64,000 nucleotides of DNA from Algisphaera sp039180025 (GCA_039180025.1 JBCDDZ010000003.1:1-64000), one strand, 5' to 3'. Positions 25,901 through 34,500 are shown, counted from the first letter of the stretch. A program made the numbers and translations. The notes: a model not told the origin generated them from the letters alone.

Positions 25901-26987
25901 CCAGCTCGACCTCGACCTGCCCGAAGCGTACCGCAAGCAGAAGCAGCTCGCCCTGTTCCCGAGCGAGCAGCAGCACCTGGTTCAGAACGACGCCGACCCG
26001 GGCGAAGCGGACGAGGCGCCGCCGAGCGATCCGTCCGCCCCGGGCCACGCGCCCGAGCCGATCACCCAGGCCGCGACCGAAATCGGCCGGATCGGCGGGG
26101 CGGACGGGGCGGACCCGTTTAACCTCTCGCCCGAGGACTGGGACCGGGTCAAAGCCGAGATCGACGAGCTGCGCGGCAAGATCGCGCGGCTGGGCACGGT
26201 CAACGTGGACGCCATCGCCGAGGAAGACCAGCTCGCCGGCAAGCAGGACGAGCTCGCCGACCAGGTCAAGGACATCGAAGACGCCGAGAAACAGCTCCAC
26301 GCCCTCATCGAACAGCTCAACCACGACTCGCGGACCCGTTTCGAAGACACCTTCAACCAGGTCCGCGAAAATTTTGCGGGCCCCGACGGCATGTTCCGCA
26401 AGCTCTTCGGCGGCGGCCGGGCCGACGTCTTCCTCGAACCCGATGAAGACGGCAAGACCGATATCCTCGAGTCCGGCATCGCCATCACCGCCAAGCCTCC
26501 CGGCAAGGAACCGCGGGCGCTCAGCCAGCTCTCGGGCGGCGAGAAGACCATGACCGCCGTCGCCCTCCTGATGGCGATCTTCAAGTCCCGGCCCTCGCCC
26601 TACGCGATCCTCGACGAAGTCGATGCCGCGCTCGATGAGGCCAACGTCGAACGTTTCATCAACGTGATCAACGGCTTCCTGGACAAGTCGCACTTCATCG
26701 TCATTACCCACCACAAGCGCACGATGCAGGGCTGCAACCAGCTCTACGGCATCACCATGCAGGAGCGCGGCGTGTCCAAGCGCGTCTCGGTCAACTTCGA
26801 CCAGATCAGCCACAACGGCGAGATCCACCGCGACGCCCTCGACGCTACCGGCGGCCCCGCCCCGGCCCCCGACTCCGCCGCTGCGCCAGACTCGCCGCCC
26901 CGCGCCGCGCCCGCGTCTCCCCCGAGTTCCCGCCAGCAGCTCGCCGAGATGCTCCAGGCACGCGAGCCGGTCGAAGTGGAGAACTAG
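22926..26987 (+). CDS. smc: Chromosome partition protein SMC
   Basis: SMC is the ATPase core of bacterial condensin, working with ScpA/ScpB. The 1353-residue protein has Walker A GPNGCGKSN at 31-39, long coiled-coil arms, a hinge at about 555-690 (RGLVAELIDCDVEHAPLVEAALGEHQQALVV), the signature LSQLSGGEKTMTAVALLMAIF, and Walker B YAILDEVDAALDEANVERF. A good GGAGG site lies 8 nt before the ATG. It is about 150 residues longer than usual. The extra length comes from an insertion at 91-113 starting AACGLASDD, another at about 538-551 starting AACGLAPGD just before the hinge, an acidic stretch near 1020-1060, and a proline-rich C-terminal tail. Both AACGLA insertions are encoded by the dispersed hairpin repeat. 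Confidence 0.97.
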   Translation: MRLAKLTLAGFKSFADKTEIPFDQPIVGIVGPNGCGKSNVVDAIKWVLGDQSPKSLRGGAMMDVIFNGSAKRKPAGMASVTLTFDNPVVQEAACGLASDDETRPAPQPTRRALALDTDQVAVTRQLYRDGTSEYLVNNQRARLRDIKELFMDTGIGTDAYSIIEQGKVARMLEANAAERRQIFEEAAGVSRFKARKKEALRKLDRTEQNLALVRQRLEDTEKRLRSVKMQAARARSFQEHSAKLRELQLTFSLAEYHRLQKQLEELQDHLEQAEADRLAAQRELAKHETALDDAETQRRAVAQRSSQLHQARVEQQSAKDKAHQQAAFARQTLTDVQTQIQRDQARLTELADRQTQLTQEADEHTEEVTELTTAQARAKDRLDAAQTQQRELQHTLNEKRARLEDEKNGLTDLLRRVSKLHNEITSLDAFERSLVGTREKLDERTGHIAAQLEAMLTQRDQADAQLAESLHLIDAEQARLQEQKDLAGRFGAQQKDLAARLAESREKRADLDSRRRLLQEMEDNLEGIADPVKAVLSQAACGLAPGDRHAADPRFDIVRGLVAELIDCDVEHAPLVEAALGEHQQALVVDRLADLCDPASPLTSPDALAGRVGFLAIDQPPLPPLHTEAHGLSAAGPALRPVIDLVRYPAWLGPVAWRLLGRTLVVRDLDTAMMLRATLPGSPSGGGYRFVTRAGEVLDEQCRVLAGPLSANASGGLISRRSELAALQVELHQLDAIIASDHQALTALSDQAAHLERVTAELQQSIFDASAIKVELRSRLDSLRGQIATLEKERPVLAAEAEAIHRQLRDADEKRTTHRSEASDLEAQSVEREARRARLDAEITAAADTADAAREQVTSLRVDAGKLAEQLSASERQSRQFEIARADVTRQHTRLAEELKSTHTRIAELQATQTQAEQDAQSADRALQELITQCELIQRKVTAADEELASLKDRFAQRRSAVDTLDGAVHQAQMKQRELEVKLDSVTQRTADQLDLDLPEAYRKQKQLALFPSEQQHLVQNDADPGEADEAPPSDPSAPGHAPEPITQAATEIGRIGGADGADPFNLSPEDWDRVKAEIDELRGKIARLGTVNVDAIAEEDQLAGKQDELADQVKDIEDAEKQLHALIEQLNHDSRTRFEDTFNQVRENFAGPDGMFRKLFGGGRADVFLEPDEDGKTDILESGIAITAKPPGKEPRALSQLSGGEKTMTAVALLMAIFKSRPSPYAILDEVDAALDEANVERFINVINGFLDKSHFIVITHHKRTMQGCNQLYGITMQERGVSKRVSVNFDQISHNGEIHRDALDATGGPAPAPDSAAAPDSPPRAAPASPPSSRQQLAEMLQAREPVEVEN
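23199..23216 (+). repeat. Dispersed hairpin repeat, copy 3, inside smc
   Basis: GCCGCTTGCGGCTTAGCG, the exact reverse complement of copies 1 and 2, read in frame as AACGLA. It lies in a loop of the N-terminal ATPase head where other SMC proteins have no equivalent. Confidence 0.7.
24540..24556 (+). repeat. Dispersed hairpin repeat, copy 4, inside smc
   Basis: GCCGCCTGCGGCTTAGC, one mismatch to copy 3, same orientation and same reading frame (AACGLA), followed by CCCCCGGA. It lies at the junction of the first coiled-coil arm and the hinge. Confidence 0.65.
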
Positions 26988-27125
26988 TCCCTCCCCCTCC
27001 GCGGTGCGCGGCCGACGGACGCCCGCCGCGGGTGCTGTCTCCTTTGCCGCTCGCCGCCGCCCCGCCCGGGGCGCCGTCCGCCCGGGCCTTGCCCCGCCCG
27101 ATGGACGTTTCTCCTTGTCCGGGCT

Positions 27126-28703
27126 ATGGTTGAAACCATGTACGCATCGCACGGTTTTTTACGCTCCGACATCGGCGACGTCGATGTCCTCTACCACGAC
27201 GGGGTGTTCCACCTCTTCCATCTGGTCTTACCCAACCACGACTTCATCGCCCACGCCGTCAGCGAAGACGGGCTCAATTGGCGGCGGGTCAAGAACGCCC
27301 TCTACGTCGGCGAGCCCGGCGCGTGGGACGACGACATGCTCTGGACCATGCACGTCTCGGCCGACCCGGATCAGCCCGACCGCTGGCGGATGTTCTATAC
27401 CGGGCTCTCCCGCCGCGAGTACGGCAGGATCCAGCGGGTGGGCATGGCGGTTTCTCACGACCTGATCCAGTGGGAGCGTGTCGAAGGCAACGGCTATCCC
27501 CTGGAAATCACCGGAGAGCACTACGAGTCGAGCGTCGACGAGGGACGTAAATGGGTCAGCTTCCGCGACCCGTTCTTCTTCCAGGATCCGGCGAGCGGGC
27601 GGCGCATGCTCCTCAGCTCCGCTCGGGTCAACCGCGGCCCGCTGATCCGCCGCGGCTGCGTGGGGCTCGCCGAAGAAGTCGAGCCCGGCCACTTCCAGTT
27701 CACCGCTCCCCTGCACCAGCCGCGCCTCTACGACGACGTGGAAGTGCCCAACCTCTTCCAGATCGACGGCCGGTACTTCCTCCTGGGGTCGATCCGCGAG
27801 GACACCAAGGTCCACTACTGGTACGCCGACCGGCTCGACGGCCCCTACCTGAACTTCTTCGATAACGTGGTGCTGCCCCGTGGCAACTACGCCGGCCGTA
27901 TCTGCCGCCACGGCGACGACCTGCTGCTGTTCAACTTCTTTTCCAAAACCGAAACCCACTTCGGCCGGGAAATCTCCAAGAAGCTCCTGCCCCCGCCCAA
28001 ACAACTTGTGACCGACGCCACCGGCCGGCTGCGCCTGAAGTCCTACCGCGGGTTCGACGACCTGATCTGCGAGTCCTGCGACGTCCCCGCCGCCGAAGGC
28101 TTTGCCCGCCTCTTCGATAACGACCTGGCCATGTCCTCCGGCGATCAGGAACAGATGCACCTGGGTTGCCCCAGCGGGTACGAGGCGTTCCTCTTGCCCG
28201 GCGAGTACGAGAGCTTCCGCCTCCGGGCCCGCATCGCGCTCGAGGGGTCGGGCAAGTGCGGCATGGTGCTCCGGGTCAACGGCCGGGGCGACGGCTACTA
28301 CCTGTCGCTGGACCTCTACAAAGGCGTCGCCCAGCTCCGGGCCTGGGGCGTGAATGATGTTGCCGAAACCGAGCACGCTTTCGACTATCAGCAGTTGCAG
28401 GCCGGCTACTTCGTCAGCCGCGACGAGGGCCCTTGGGACCTCGAAGTCCTCGCCCACGGCATGTACCTCGAAGTCTCGATCAACGGCTACGTCACCCTGA
28501 GCCTCGTCGACGACAGCTACTGCCAGGGCCGCGTCGGCTTCTACACCGAATCGGCGAACATCCAGGTCCAAGGCACCACGATCGACCGGCTCAACCCCCC
28601 GAAGCAGGAAGAAGCGGCAGGCCCGATCTACACCTCCGCCGTCACCCAGCCCGTGCCCGACTTTACTTCGCCCGACCCGGGCCTGGACGTCGCCTCGCCA
28701 TGA
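27126..28703 (+). CDS. GH32/GH43-clan beta-fructofuranosidase-like glycoside hydrolase
   Basis: The 525-residue protein has a five-bladed propeller glycosidase pattern. The nucleophile block is near residue 16-25 (DIGDVDVLYHDGVFHLFHL), followed by the transition-state RDP motif in WVSFRDPFFFQDP and a general-acid glutamate in DDVEVPNLFQIDGRYFLLG. A C-terminal beta-sandwich (about 340-500) resembles that of GH32 enzymes. Invertase-type hydrolysis of sucrose or fructans is inferred from its place as first gene of a sucrose operon: its stop overlaps the start of the sucrose-phosphate phosphatase by ATGA. There is no signal peptide, so it acts in the cytoplasm. The start is ATG 27126 or 27138, four codons apart. 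Confidence 0.82.
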   Translation: MVETMYASHGFLRSDIGDVDVLYHDGVFHLFHLVLPNHDFIAHAVSEDGLNWRRVKNALYVGEPGAWDDDMLWTMHVSADPDQPDRWRMFYTGLSRREYGRIQRVGMAVSHDLIQWERVEGNGYPLEITGEHYESSVDEGRKWVSFRDPFFFQDPASGRRMLLSSARVNRGPLIRRGCVGLAEEVEPGHFQFTAPLHQPRLYDDVEVPNLFQIDGRYFLLGSIREDTKVHYWYADRLDGPYLNFFDNVVLPRGNYAGRICRHGDDLLLFNFFSKTETHFGREISKKLLPPPKQLVTDATGRLRLKSYRGFDDLICESCDVPAAEGFARLFDNDLAMSSGDQEQMHLGCPSGYEAFLLPGEYESFRLRARIALEGSGKCGMVLRVNGRGDGYYLSLDLYKGVAQLRAWGVNDVAETEHAFDYQQLQAGYFVSRDEGPWDLEVLAHGMYLEVSINGYVTLSLVDDSYCQGRVGFYTESANIQVQGTTIDRLNPPKQEEAAGPIYTSAVTQPVPDFTSPDPGLDVASP

Positions 28704-29452
28704 CCCCGCCACCCCCCGACCCCGCCGCCTGGCTTTTGGTCAGCGACGTCGACGATACCCTTACCGGCGACGCCGACGGCCTGCGCGCGTTCGCGGAGGC
28801 CGTGGCGGACCGTCGGCCGCGCCTCCGCGTCGCGCTCAACTCCAGCCGGCCCGCCGACAGCGTCGACGCCACGCTCGCGTCGGTATTCCCCCCGGCGTTC
28901 ACCCCCGACGCGATCATCACCGCGATGGGCACGCAGATCCGGGTCGCCGGCGAATGGGCCGAGGCGTGGTCCGAACGCTTTGCCGATTGGCCCCGCCAAG
29001 CCATCGCCGACGCGGTGACCGCCCTGGGCTTTGCCGCCCACGACCGCGAGTACCAGACCCCGCACAAGGCCAGCTTCGCCGTGCCCCGCGGCGAAGCGCA
29101 GGACCGCGTCGCTGCTGAACTCGACCGTTTGGACCTGCCCTGCCGCATCATCGCCTCGGGCAGCGACGACCTGGACCTGCTGCCCCCTGGCGGCGGCAAG
29201 GACCACGCGACCCTCTTCCTTGCCGAGCACCTGGGCATCGCCCCCTCCGGCCGCCTGGTCGTCGCCGGCGACTCGGCGAACGACCTGGCGATGTTCGGCG
29301 TCGCCCCCAGCGCCATCGCCGTGGGCAACGCCCGCCATGAACTCCTGAGCGCCATGCCGGCCGAGACCAGCTACCACGCCCGCGCGGCCCACGCCGCCGG
29401 TGTGCTGGAGGGCCTCGAACACTTTGGCGTCTGGGAGTCGTCGCCCCCGTAA
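28700..29452 (+). CDS. Sucrose-6-phosphate phosphatase-like HAD hydrolase
   Basis: The 250-residue protein is a HAD phosphatase of the sucrose-phosphate phosphatase/Cof type. The catalytic aspartates are in WLLVSDVDDTLTGD, the motif II serine/threonine region is VALNSSRPADSV, the cap has MGTQIRV, and motifs III/IV appear as GGGKDHATLFLAEHLGI and VVAGDSANDLAMFGVAPSAIAVGNA. It dephosphorylates sucrose-6-phosphate, the last step of sucrose synthesis. ATGA overlap with the preceding glycosidase gene indicates translational coupling; the sucrose-phosphate synthase gene follows after 95 nt. Confidence 0.88.
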   Translation: MTPPPPDPAAWLLVSDVDDTLTGDADGLRAFAEAVADRRPRLRVALNSSRPADSVDATLASVFPPAFTPDAIITAMGTQIRVAGEWAEAWSERFADWPRQAIADAVTALGFAAHDREYQTPHKASFAVPRGEAQDRVAAELDRLDLPCRIIASGSDDLDLLPPGGGKDHATLFLAEHLGIAPSGRLVVAGDSANDLAMFGVAPSAIAVGNARHELLSAMPAETSYHARAAHAAGVLEGLEHFGVWESSPP

Positions 29453-29547
29453 CCCCGGTTTTCAGTCCGACTCCCGGCTCCCGGTTTCCCCGGCCTGCCG
29501 CGCCGTCCACCCCGATTCCCCGAACTCTTCACGAAAGAAAGAACACC

Positions 29548-30840
29548 ATGCCCCCCCGGCCCAACGGTTCCATCCTCATGATCTCGCTCCACGGCTACGT
29601 CGCCGGCAGCCCCGAACTCGGCAAGCCGGACACCGGCGGACAGGTCGTCTTCGTCCTGGAACTGGCCAAACGCTTCGCCCGTCTGGGCTACCAAGTGGAT
29701 GTCCTGACCCGCCAGTTCGAGAACCAGCCCGCCGTCGACAAGATCAACCCGAACCTGCGCGTGTGGCGCGTGCCCTTTGGCGGCAAAGACTTCATCCGTA
29801 AGGAAGACATGCACGACTGGTACGGCGACTTTGTCACCAACACCCTCGCGGTCATCCGCAAGAAAAACCTGAAGTACGACTTCGTCAACAGCCACTACTG
29901 GGACGCCGGCGTCTCGGGCCAGAAGATCGCCGAAGAACTCCAGATCCCCCACATCCACACCCCGCACTCGCTGGGCTGGTGGAAGCGTCACCGCATGAAG
30001 GGCGCCAAGGACGCCGGCGAAGGCGGCGGCCTGCGCTTCGACGAACGGATCCAGAAAGAGTTCATCCTCTTCCGCTCCTGCGACCACGTCATCGCCACCA
30101 GCGAGCAGCAGGTCGACCTGATCCAGCAGGAATATCAGCTCCCCAAGGAACACATCACGATGATCCCCCCGGGGATCGACGAGGCCCGCTTCACCCCGGC
30201 GCCCCCCGCCCACCTCGCCGACGTCCGCGAACGTCTGGGGATCCGCGCCACCGACGTCTACGTCGTCGGCCGCGCCGCCCACAACAAGGGCTACGACCTG
30301 ATTATCAAGGCCCTGCCCCACCTCAAAAAACTCCAACCCAAGGCCCGCCTCGTCCTCGCCGCCGGGGCCAACTCCGCCCAGGACCAGAAGCTCTTGGCCA
30401 AGTGGAAAAAAACCGCGCAAGAAGCCGGCGTTGGCCGGTCGATCAAATGGCTCGGCTACATCGCCGACGACGACCTGGCCGACCACTACCGGGCCCCGGG
30501 GATCTTCGCCCTGCCCTCGCGGTACGAGCCCTTCGGGATGACCGCGGTCGAGGCGATGGCCTGCGGCACCGCCACCGTCCTGACCACCCACGGCGGGCTC
30601 TACGAGCAGGTCGAGTTCGGCAAGCACGCCCTGGTCGCCGACCCCAAGCGGCCCGCCGAGTTCGCCGCCATGCTCAGCCTCCCGATGCAATACCCCTGGC
30701 TCCGCGACACCCTCACCGTCGAGGGCGCCCGCTTCGCCCGTCGCACCTTCGGCTGGACCGGCATCGCCCGCCGTACGCTCCTGGTCTTCGACCGTTTCAA
30801 AGGCCAGTATTCCCGCAACCGCCACGACGACAAGGACTAA
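29548..30840 (+). CDS. Sucrose-phosphate synthase-type glycosyltransferase (GT4)
   Basis: The 430-residue GT-B enzyme has the sucrose-synthase/SPS N-terminal signature ISLHGYVAGSPELGKPDTGG, followed by QVVFVLELAKRFARLGYQVDVLTR, HIHTPHSLGWWKRHRM, and the C-terminal donor-binding region LPSRYEPFGMTAVEAMACGTATVLTTHGGLYEQV with the E-x7-E motif. It transfers glucose from UDP- or ADP-glucose to fructose-6-phosphate. It lacks the regulatory and phosphatase domains of plant enzymes, and the phosphatase is the separate upstream gene. GAAAGAAAG lies 6-14 nt before the ATG. In marine bacteria sucrose is a common compatible solute. Confidence 0.87.
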   Translation: MPPRPNGSILMISLHGYVAGSPELGKPDTGGQVVFVLELAKRFARLGYQVDVLTRQFENQPAVDKINPNLRVWRVPFGGKDFIRKEDMHDWYGDFVTNTLAVIRKKNLKYDFVNSHYWDAGVSGQKIAEELQIPHIHTPHSLGWWKRHRMKGAKDAGEGGGLRFDERIQKEFILFRSCDHVIATSEQQVDLIQQEYQLPKEHITMIPPGIDEARFTPAPPAHLADVRERLGIRATDVYVVGRAAHNKGYDLIIKALPHLKKLQPKARLVLAAGANSAQDQKLLAKWKKTAQEAGVGRSIKWLGYIADDDLADHYRAPGIFALPSRYEPFGMTAVEAMACGTATVLTTHGGLYEQVEFGKHALVADPKRPAEFAAMLSLPMQYPWLRDTLTVEGARFARRTFGWTGIARRTLLVFDRFKGQYSRNRHDDKD

Positions 30841-30931
30841 CCCCCCGGAATCCCCCCCTCAGACCCCCGGAACTTTTCAACTCCGTACCCCTTGCCCTGG
30901 AACCCCGCAACCCCGCAACCCCGCAACCCCG
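30841..30931. repeat. CCCCCGGAA units followed by an 8-bp tandem repeat
   Basis: Two CCCCCGGAA units (30842 and 30865) are followed by AACCCCGC repeated nearly four times at 30901-30931. It fills the gap between the sucrose-phosphate synthase and fructokinase genes. Confidence 0.6.
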
Positions 30932-30975
30932 TCCGCGGCGATACCGCGGCCAACGCCTGCCCCGCCGAGCCCGTC

Positions 30976-31899
30976 ATGAACTCATCCCCCCCCGTGCCCT
31001 GCGTCGTCGGCCTGGGCGAAGCACTCTTTGATGTCTTCCCCTCCGCCCCGCGGCTGGGCGGGGCACCGCTCAACGTCGCGGTCCACGCCCACCGCCTCCT
31101 CGCGGCCCACGGCGGGGCGGGGTGTGTCGTCTCCCGGATCGCCGAGGACGACCTGGGGCAGCAGCTCCTGGAGCAGGTCCAGAAGTTCGGCCTCGATGCC
31201 GACACCCTCCAGCGCCGCGCGACCTACCCCACCGGCCGCGTCGAAGTCGAAATCAAAGACGACGGCAGCCACCGCTTCCACATCGCCGATCCGTCCGCCT
31301 GGGACCAGCTCGAGTTCACCCCCGGCCTCGCCGCGCTCGCCCCCCGCTGTGCCGCGGTGGCCTTCGGCACGCTCGCCCAGCGCCACCCCGACGCCCGCCG
31401 CGCCATCCGGGCTTTCCTCGACGCCGCGCCCGACGCGATCAAGCTCTTCGACGTCAACCTCCGGGCTTCGGACGGCAAAGACTTCTACGACCCCGACACC
31501 CTCACCGCGGGCTGCACCGCCGCGGACCTGGTCAAACTCAACGACGAGGAACTCGACACCGTCTGCGCCGCCGCCGACGTGGAAGATGCCGCCGCTCTCG
31601 TCGACCGCTTCGGCCTGCGAGCGCTCATCTTGACCCGTGGCCCCGAGGGGACCGCGGCCCTGACGCCCGAAGGCTGGCTCGAGGGCGAGCCGGTGAGCTA
31701 TCCCCGCGTCGATGGGGCCGACACCGTCGGCGCGGGCGACGCCTGCTCCGCCGGCCTCCTCGCGGCGCTCGTGCTCGGCCACCCGCTCCCGTTTGCGTTA
31801 AACCTGGCGAACCACCTGGGGGCCTACGTTGCCGGCCAGCCCGGCGCGACCCCCGCCCTGCCCGACGAGATCCTCGGCCGGCTGACGCCGCGCCGCTAA
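30976..31899 (+). CDS. PfkB-family carbohydrate kinase, probably fructokinase
   Basis: The 307-residue ribokinase-fold protein has VVGLGEALFDVFP at the N-terminus, the substrate GG motif LGGAPLNVAVHAHRL, KLFDVNLR, VKLNDEEL, LILTRGPEGTAAL and the catalytic DTVGAGDACSAG. The pattern fits fructokinases and 2-keto-3-deoxygluconate kinases. As the fourth gene after glycosidase, SPP and SPS it probably phosphorylates the fructose released from sucrose. ATG 30976 was chosen because it is where similarity begins; the upstream frame lies in repeats. Confidence 0.87.
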   Translation: MNSSPPVPCVVGLGEALFDVFPSAPRLGGAPLNVAVHAHRLLAAHGGAGCVVSRIAEDDLGQQLLEQVQKFGLDADTLQRRATYPTGRVEVEIKDDGSHRFHIADPSAWDQLEFTPGLAALAPRCAAVAFGTLAQRHPDARRAIRAFLDAAPDAIKLFDVNLRASDGKDFYDPDTLTAGCTAADLVKLNDEELDTVCAAADVEDAAALVDRFGLRALILTRGPEGTAALTPEGWLEGEPVSYPRVDGADTVGAGDACSAGLLAALVLGHPLPFALNLANHLGAYVAGQPGATPALPDEILGRLTPRR

Positions 31900-31974
31900 G
31901 CCTCCCCGCCGTAGCTGTTTACCCCCGTCCGCGATCCCGCGAACGCGGTCGGTCTCCGGTTCGTGTATTTGAAA

Positions 31975-32057
31975 AGGCCGCGATGGGATTCGAACCCATG
32001 ACTGCTTACGCAAGCGGATTTGCAATCCGCCCCCTTGGTCCACTCGGGCACGCGGCC
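31975..32057 (-). tRNA. tRNA-Cys (GCA) with long variable arm
   Basis: Reading the minus strand, the acceptor stem is GGCCGCG/CGCGGCC. The D arm is CCC-GAGTGGACCAA-GGG. The anticodon stem-loop is GCGGA-TTGCAAA-TCCGC (anticodon GCA) and the T arm is ATGGG-TTCGAAT-CCCAT. The discriminator base is U73, the main cysteine identity element. CCA is not encoded. The variable region is 14 nt (TTGCGTAAGCAGTC) and can form a short stem, against the 4-5 nt usual for tRNA-Cys. Total length is 83 nt. Confidence 0.93.
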
Positions 32058-32361
32058 GACGTCTCGGCGAATCACCCATTCTAAGCCCCTCAACCGCCGA
32101 CGCAACACGCCGAGGCCACACCCGCGTCGCCCCGGGGCAAAGCGTTCGCGGAAGCCGCCCCCCCGCGTCTGATCGGTGGATCTCTGGATCCCCCTCACAA
32201 ACCCTTTTACATCGGTGGCCACCTCAGGATTGAGGACTGAGACGCGGGGTCGGTCCGCTGTCGGCAAGACGTAAAACGCATCATCCAAAAGGCAGGTCCG
32301 CCACGGCTCGCGCGCGGCCGAGGAAGCCGGCGGTCGATCGTGGGCGTGGCGCTATTCCAGT
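32058..32361. other. Intergenic region right of tRNA-Cys
   Basis: 304 nt. No gene, repeat or attachment-site duplication of the tRNA 3' end was seen. Confidence 0.5.
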
Positions 32362-34500
32362 TCAGTTCGGCAGGATCGTGTACCCGCCGCCCGCCTGCCC
32401 GGTCACGAGGTAATACGCCGTGCCGAAGGCCTGCCACCCCAGCGCCGCGAGCAGCTCGCCCGCGATCGCCCCCACCGCCAGGGGCAGTGCCGCGTGGTAC
32501 GCCCGGGTCCCGCCCAGCCGCACCACCGCCAGCCGCAGCGCCCAGCCGATCAAAAACGACCACCCCAGCTTCACCCCCGCGATCGACCCGAGCATGAAAA
32601 ACAGCACCGGGTGGATCGGCCACCACGCCAGCCGCAGCCGGGCGAACGCGCACCCCGCCACCAGCACCACCCCCAGCCCCAGCCACAAGAGCGCCCCGCC
32701 GTCGGGCACCGCCGCCGCGAAATGCCCGGCCTCGACCCCCCGCACCACCGCCTCGAGTTCACCCACCGCCGCCAGGTCCGACACCTGCCGCGCCAACGCG
32801 TTGAACGGGTGCGACGGGTGCACCCGGTTCGCCCAGTCCTCGGTCGGGCTCAGCCCCCGGGTATGCACCAGCACCAGCGACGCCACCACCGCCAGCCCGA
32901 GCGCCACAAGCGCCACCGCCCCCATCCCCAGCCCGACCCGCCCGATCCGCCGCGACCCGCCCACGCCTTCGGCCAGCCGCAGCGCGTTGACCACGTACCC
33001 CGTCAGCGGCTCGCGCGGCACGCCCACCACCACGTTCGAAAACAGCGCCACGGTCAAAAACGCCACCGGCCCCAAACCCTCGAACCCCAGCGCCGCCGAG
33101 AGCACGATCAGCGGGGCCCAGTTCGGCTCGAGGTAAAACATCCCCGTCTCCGCGCTCAGCCGCGCGAGGATCAGCAGGATCGCCAGCGTCACCCCCACCG
33201 TGATCAGCCCCAGCCGCCAGTCCAGCCCCGCGTACCGCGCCAGCAGCCACACCGCCCCCGCCAGCGTCAACGCCAACCCCCGCGCCGCCCACACCCCCGC
33301 CCGCTCCCCCGCGTCGCCCCGCCGCAGCCCCGCCGCCCCTGCCAGCACCCGCCCGTAGTGCCGACGCCCCAGGTACAGAATCATCAGCGTGAACCCCAAG
33401 TACGCCCCGGCCCGCAGCAGCGTCCCGTTGTCCGTCTCCGACGGCAGGTTCCCCAACTCCGCGCCCCGCGCGATAAACACCCCGCCCAGCGCGACCCACA
33501 CGAAATTCGAGATCCCCACGCTGAACGACACGTCCCCCCGGATAAAAAACACGAACGCCACCACGCTGAAGTACACCGTCGGGCGGAACAGATGGAACGC
33601 CCCGTTCGCCTCCGCCGCGTGCGGGAACAGCACCCGCAGCGACGAAAAATCGTATTCCAACGGCACCTGCACCAGGTCCACCTGCCAGGCCCGCAGCCCG
33701 TTGAGCAGGTGGATCAACAGCACCACCCCCACCCCCCACCAGAACCGCGCGTCCCGCAGCACCCCCGGCCGACCCCCGGGCCGACCTCTGCCGTCGGAGT
33801 CCGGCCACCCGCGGTCCGCGGCCCCGGCGTCGAGCCCGCCCTCGTTCGGGCTGCCGTTTAGTCGAGACGCCCCGCCGCGCGGCCGCGAAAGCTCTTCCAC
33901 AAACCGCACCAGCGGGTACGGCAGCCGTTCGTGACGGCTCCACTGCGGGTGGACGATCACCCCCAGACACACCGACGCCAGCCCGAGCAGCAGCGCTACC
34001 CCGCCCCACAACCGCAGCACCGGCCACCACGCCGACCACGGCACGTTCGCCAGGCGATACGCGTCCGGGTCGTCCGCCCCCGCCACCAGCGTGTCCGTCA
34101 CCCCCGGCGTGTCCACGCCGTCCGCCAGGAGCGTGCCCGGCGGGGCGTAGGACAACACCTCCGCGGACCGCCAGTGGTCCTGCGTCTTCGCCAGGTTCGC
34201 GATGTTCCCCGTCGAACTCACGAACACCCGCATCAGGCTCGTCCCCGGCCACGAGCACGCCGCCGTCGCGATCACCACCACCGCCACCAGGTCCCGCCGC
34301 CCGACCCGCACCCGGCCCCGCCGCCACGCCACCCCGCACCCGAAGATCGCCAGCAGCACCACCGGCCCGTACACCGACGGCGGCATCAGGTTCCCGGTCA
34401 TAAACGACTGCCGCATCACCGTGTCGTTGAACAGCGTGAACACGCTGATCCACACCGCGAGCACCAACCCCACAATGATCCCAACCGTCGGCATCCCCAT
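32362..34500 (-). CDS. Large multi-pass membrane protein (DUF6785-like), possible transporter
   Basis: The 712-residue protein has about 14 hydrophobic segments, beginning TVGIIVGLVLAVWISVFTLFN and including VYGPVVLLAIFGCGVAW, LVAVVVIATAAC, LWGGVALLLGLASVCLGVIV and LITVGVTLAILLILARLSAETGMFYLEPNW. The layout and the SxTGMFYLEP- and HPVLFFMLGS-like blocks recall the DUF6785/DUF6784 family, related to OPT transporters and frequent in planctomycetes, but substrate and function are unknown. There is no signal peptide beyond the first helix. It is downstream of the ABC exporter on the same strand, with 99 nt between. Confidence 0.72.
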   Translation of the reverse strand: MGMPTVGIIVGLVLAVWISVFTLFNDTVMRQSFMTGNLMPPSVYGPVVLLAIFGCGVAWRRGRVRVGRRDLVAVVVIATAACSWPGTSLMRVFVSSTGNIANLAKTQDHWRSAEVLSYAPPGTLLADGVDTPGVTDTLVAGADDPDAYRLANVPWSAWWPVLRLWGGVALLLGLASVCLGVIVHPQWSRHERLPYPLVRFVEELSRPRGGASRLNGSPNEGGLDAGAADRGWPDSDGRGRPGGRPGVLRDARFWWGVGVVLLIHLLNGLRAWQVDLVQVPLEYDFSSLRVLFPHAAEANGAFHLFRPTVYFSVVAFVFFIRGDVSFSVGISNFVWVALGGVFIARGAELGNLPSETDNGTLLRAGAYLGFTLMILYLGRRHYGRVLAGAAGLRRGDAGERAGVWAARGLALTLAGAVWLLARYAGLDWRLGLITVGVTLAILLILARLSAETGMFYLEPNWAPLIVLSAALGFEGLGPVAFLTVALFSNVVVGVPREPLTGYVVNALRLAEGVGGSRRIGRVGLGMGAVALVALGLAVVASLVLVHTRGLSPTEDWANRVHPSHPFNALARQVSDLAAVGELEAVVRGVEAGHFAAAVPDGGALLWLGLGVVLVAGCAFARLRLAWWPIHPVLFFMLGSIAGVKLGWSFLIGWALRLAVVRLGGTRAYHAALPLAVGAIAGELLAALGWQAFGTAYYLVTGQAGGGYTILPN

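Noticed and set aside
30901..30931. AACCCCGC tandem repeat as a CRISPR-like array
   Set aside because: It has only 8-bp units without spacers, so it is a simple tandem repeat; no CRISPR array exists in the window.
31900..32361. Integration site at tRNA-Cys
   Set aside because: No duplication of the tRNA 3' end, no integrase and no change of gene content on either side was seen.
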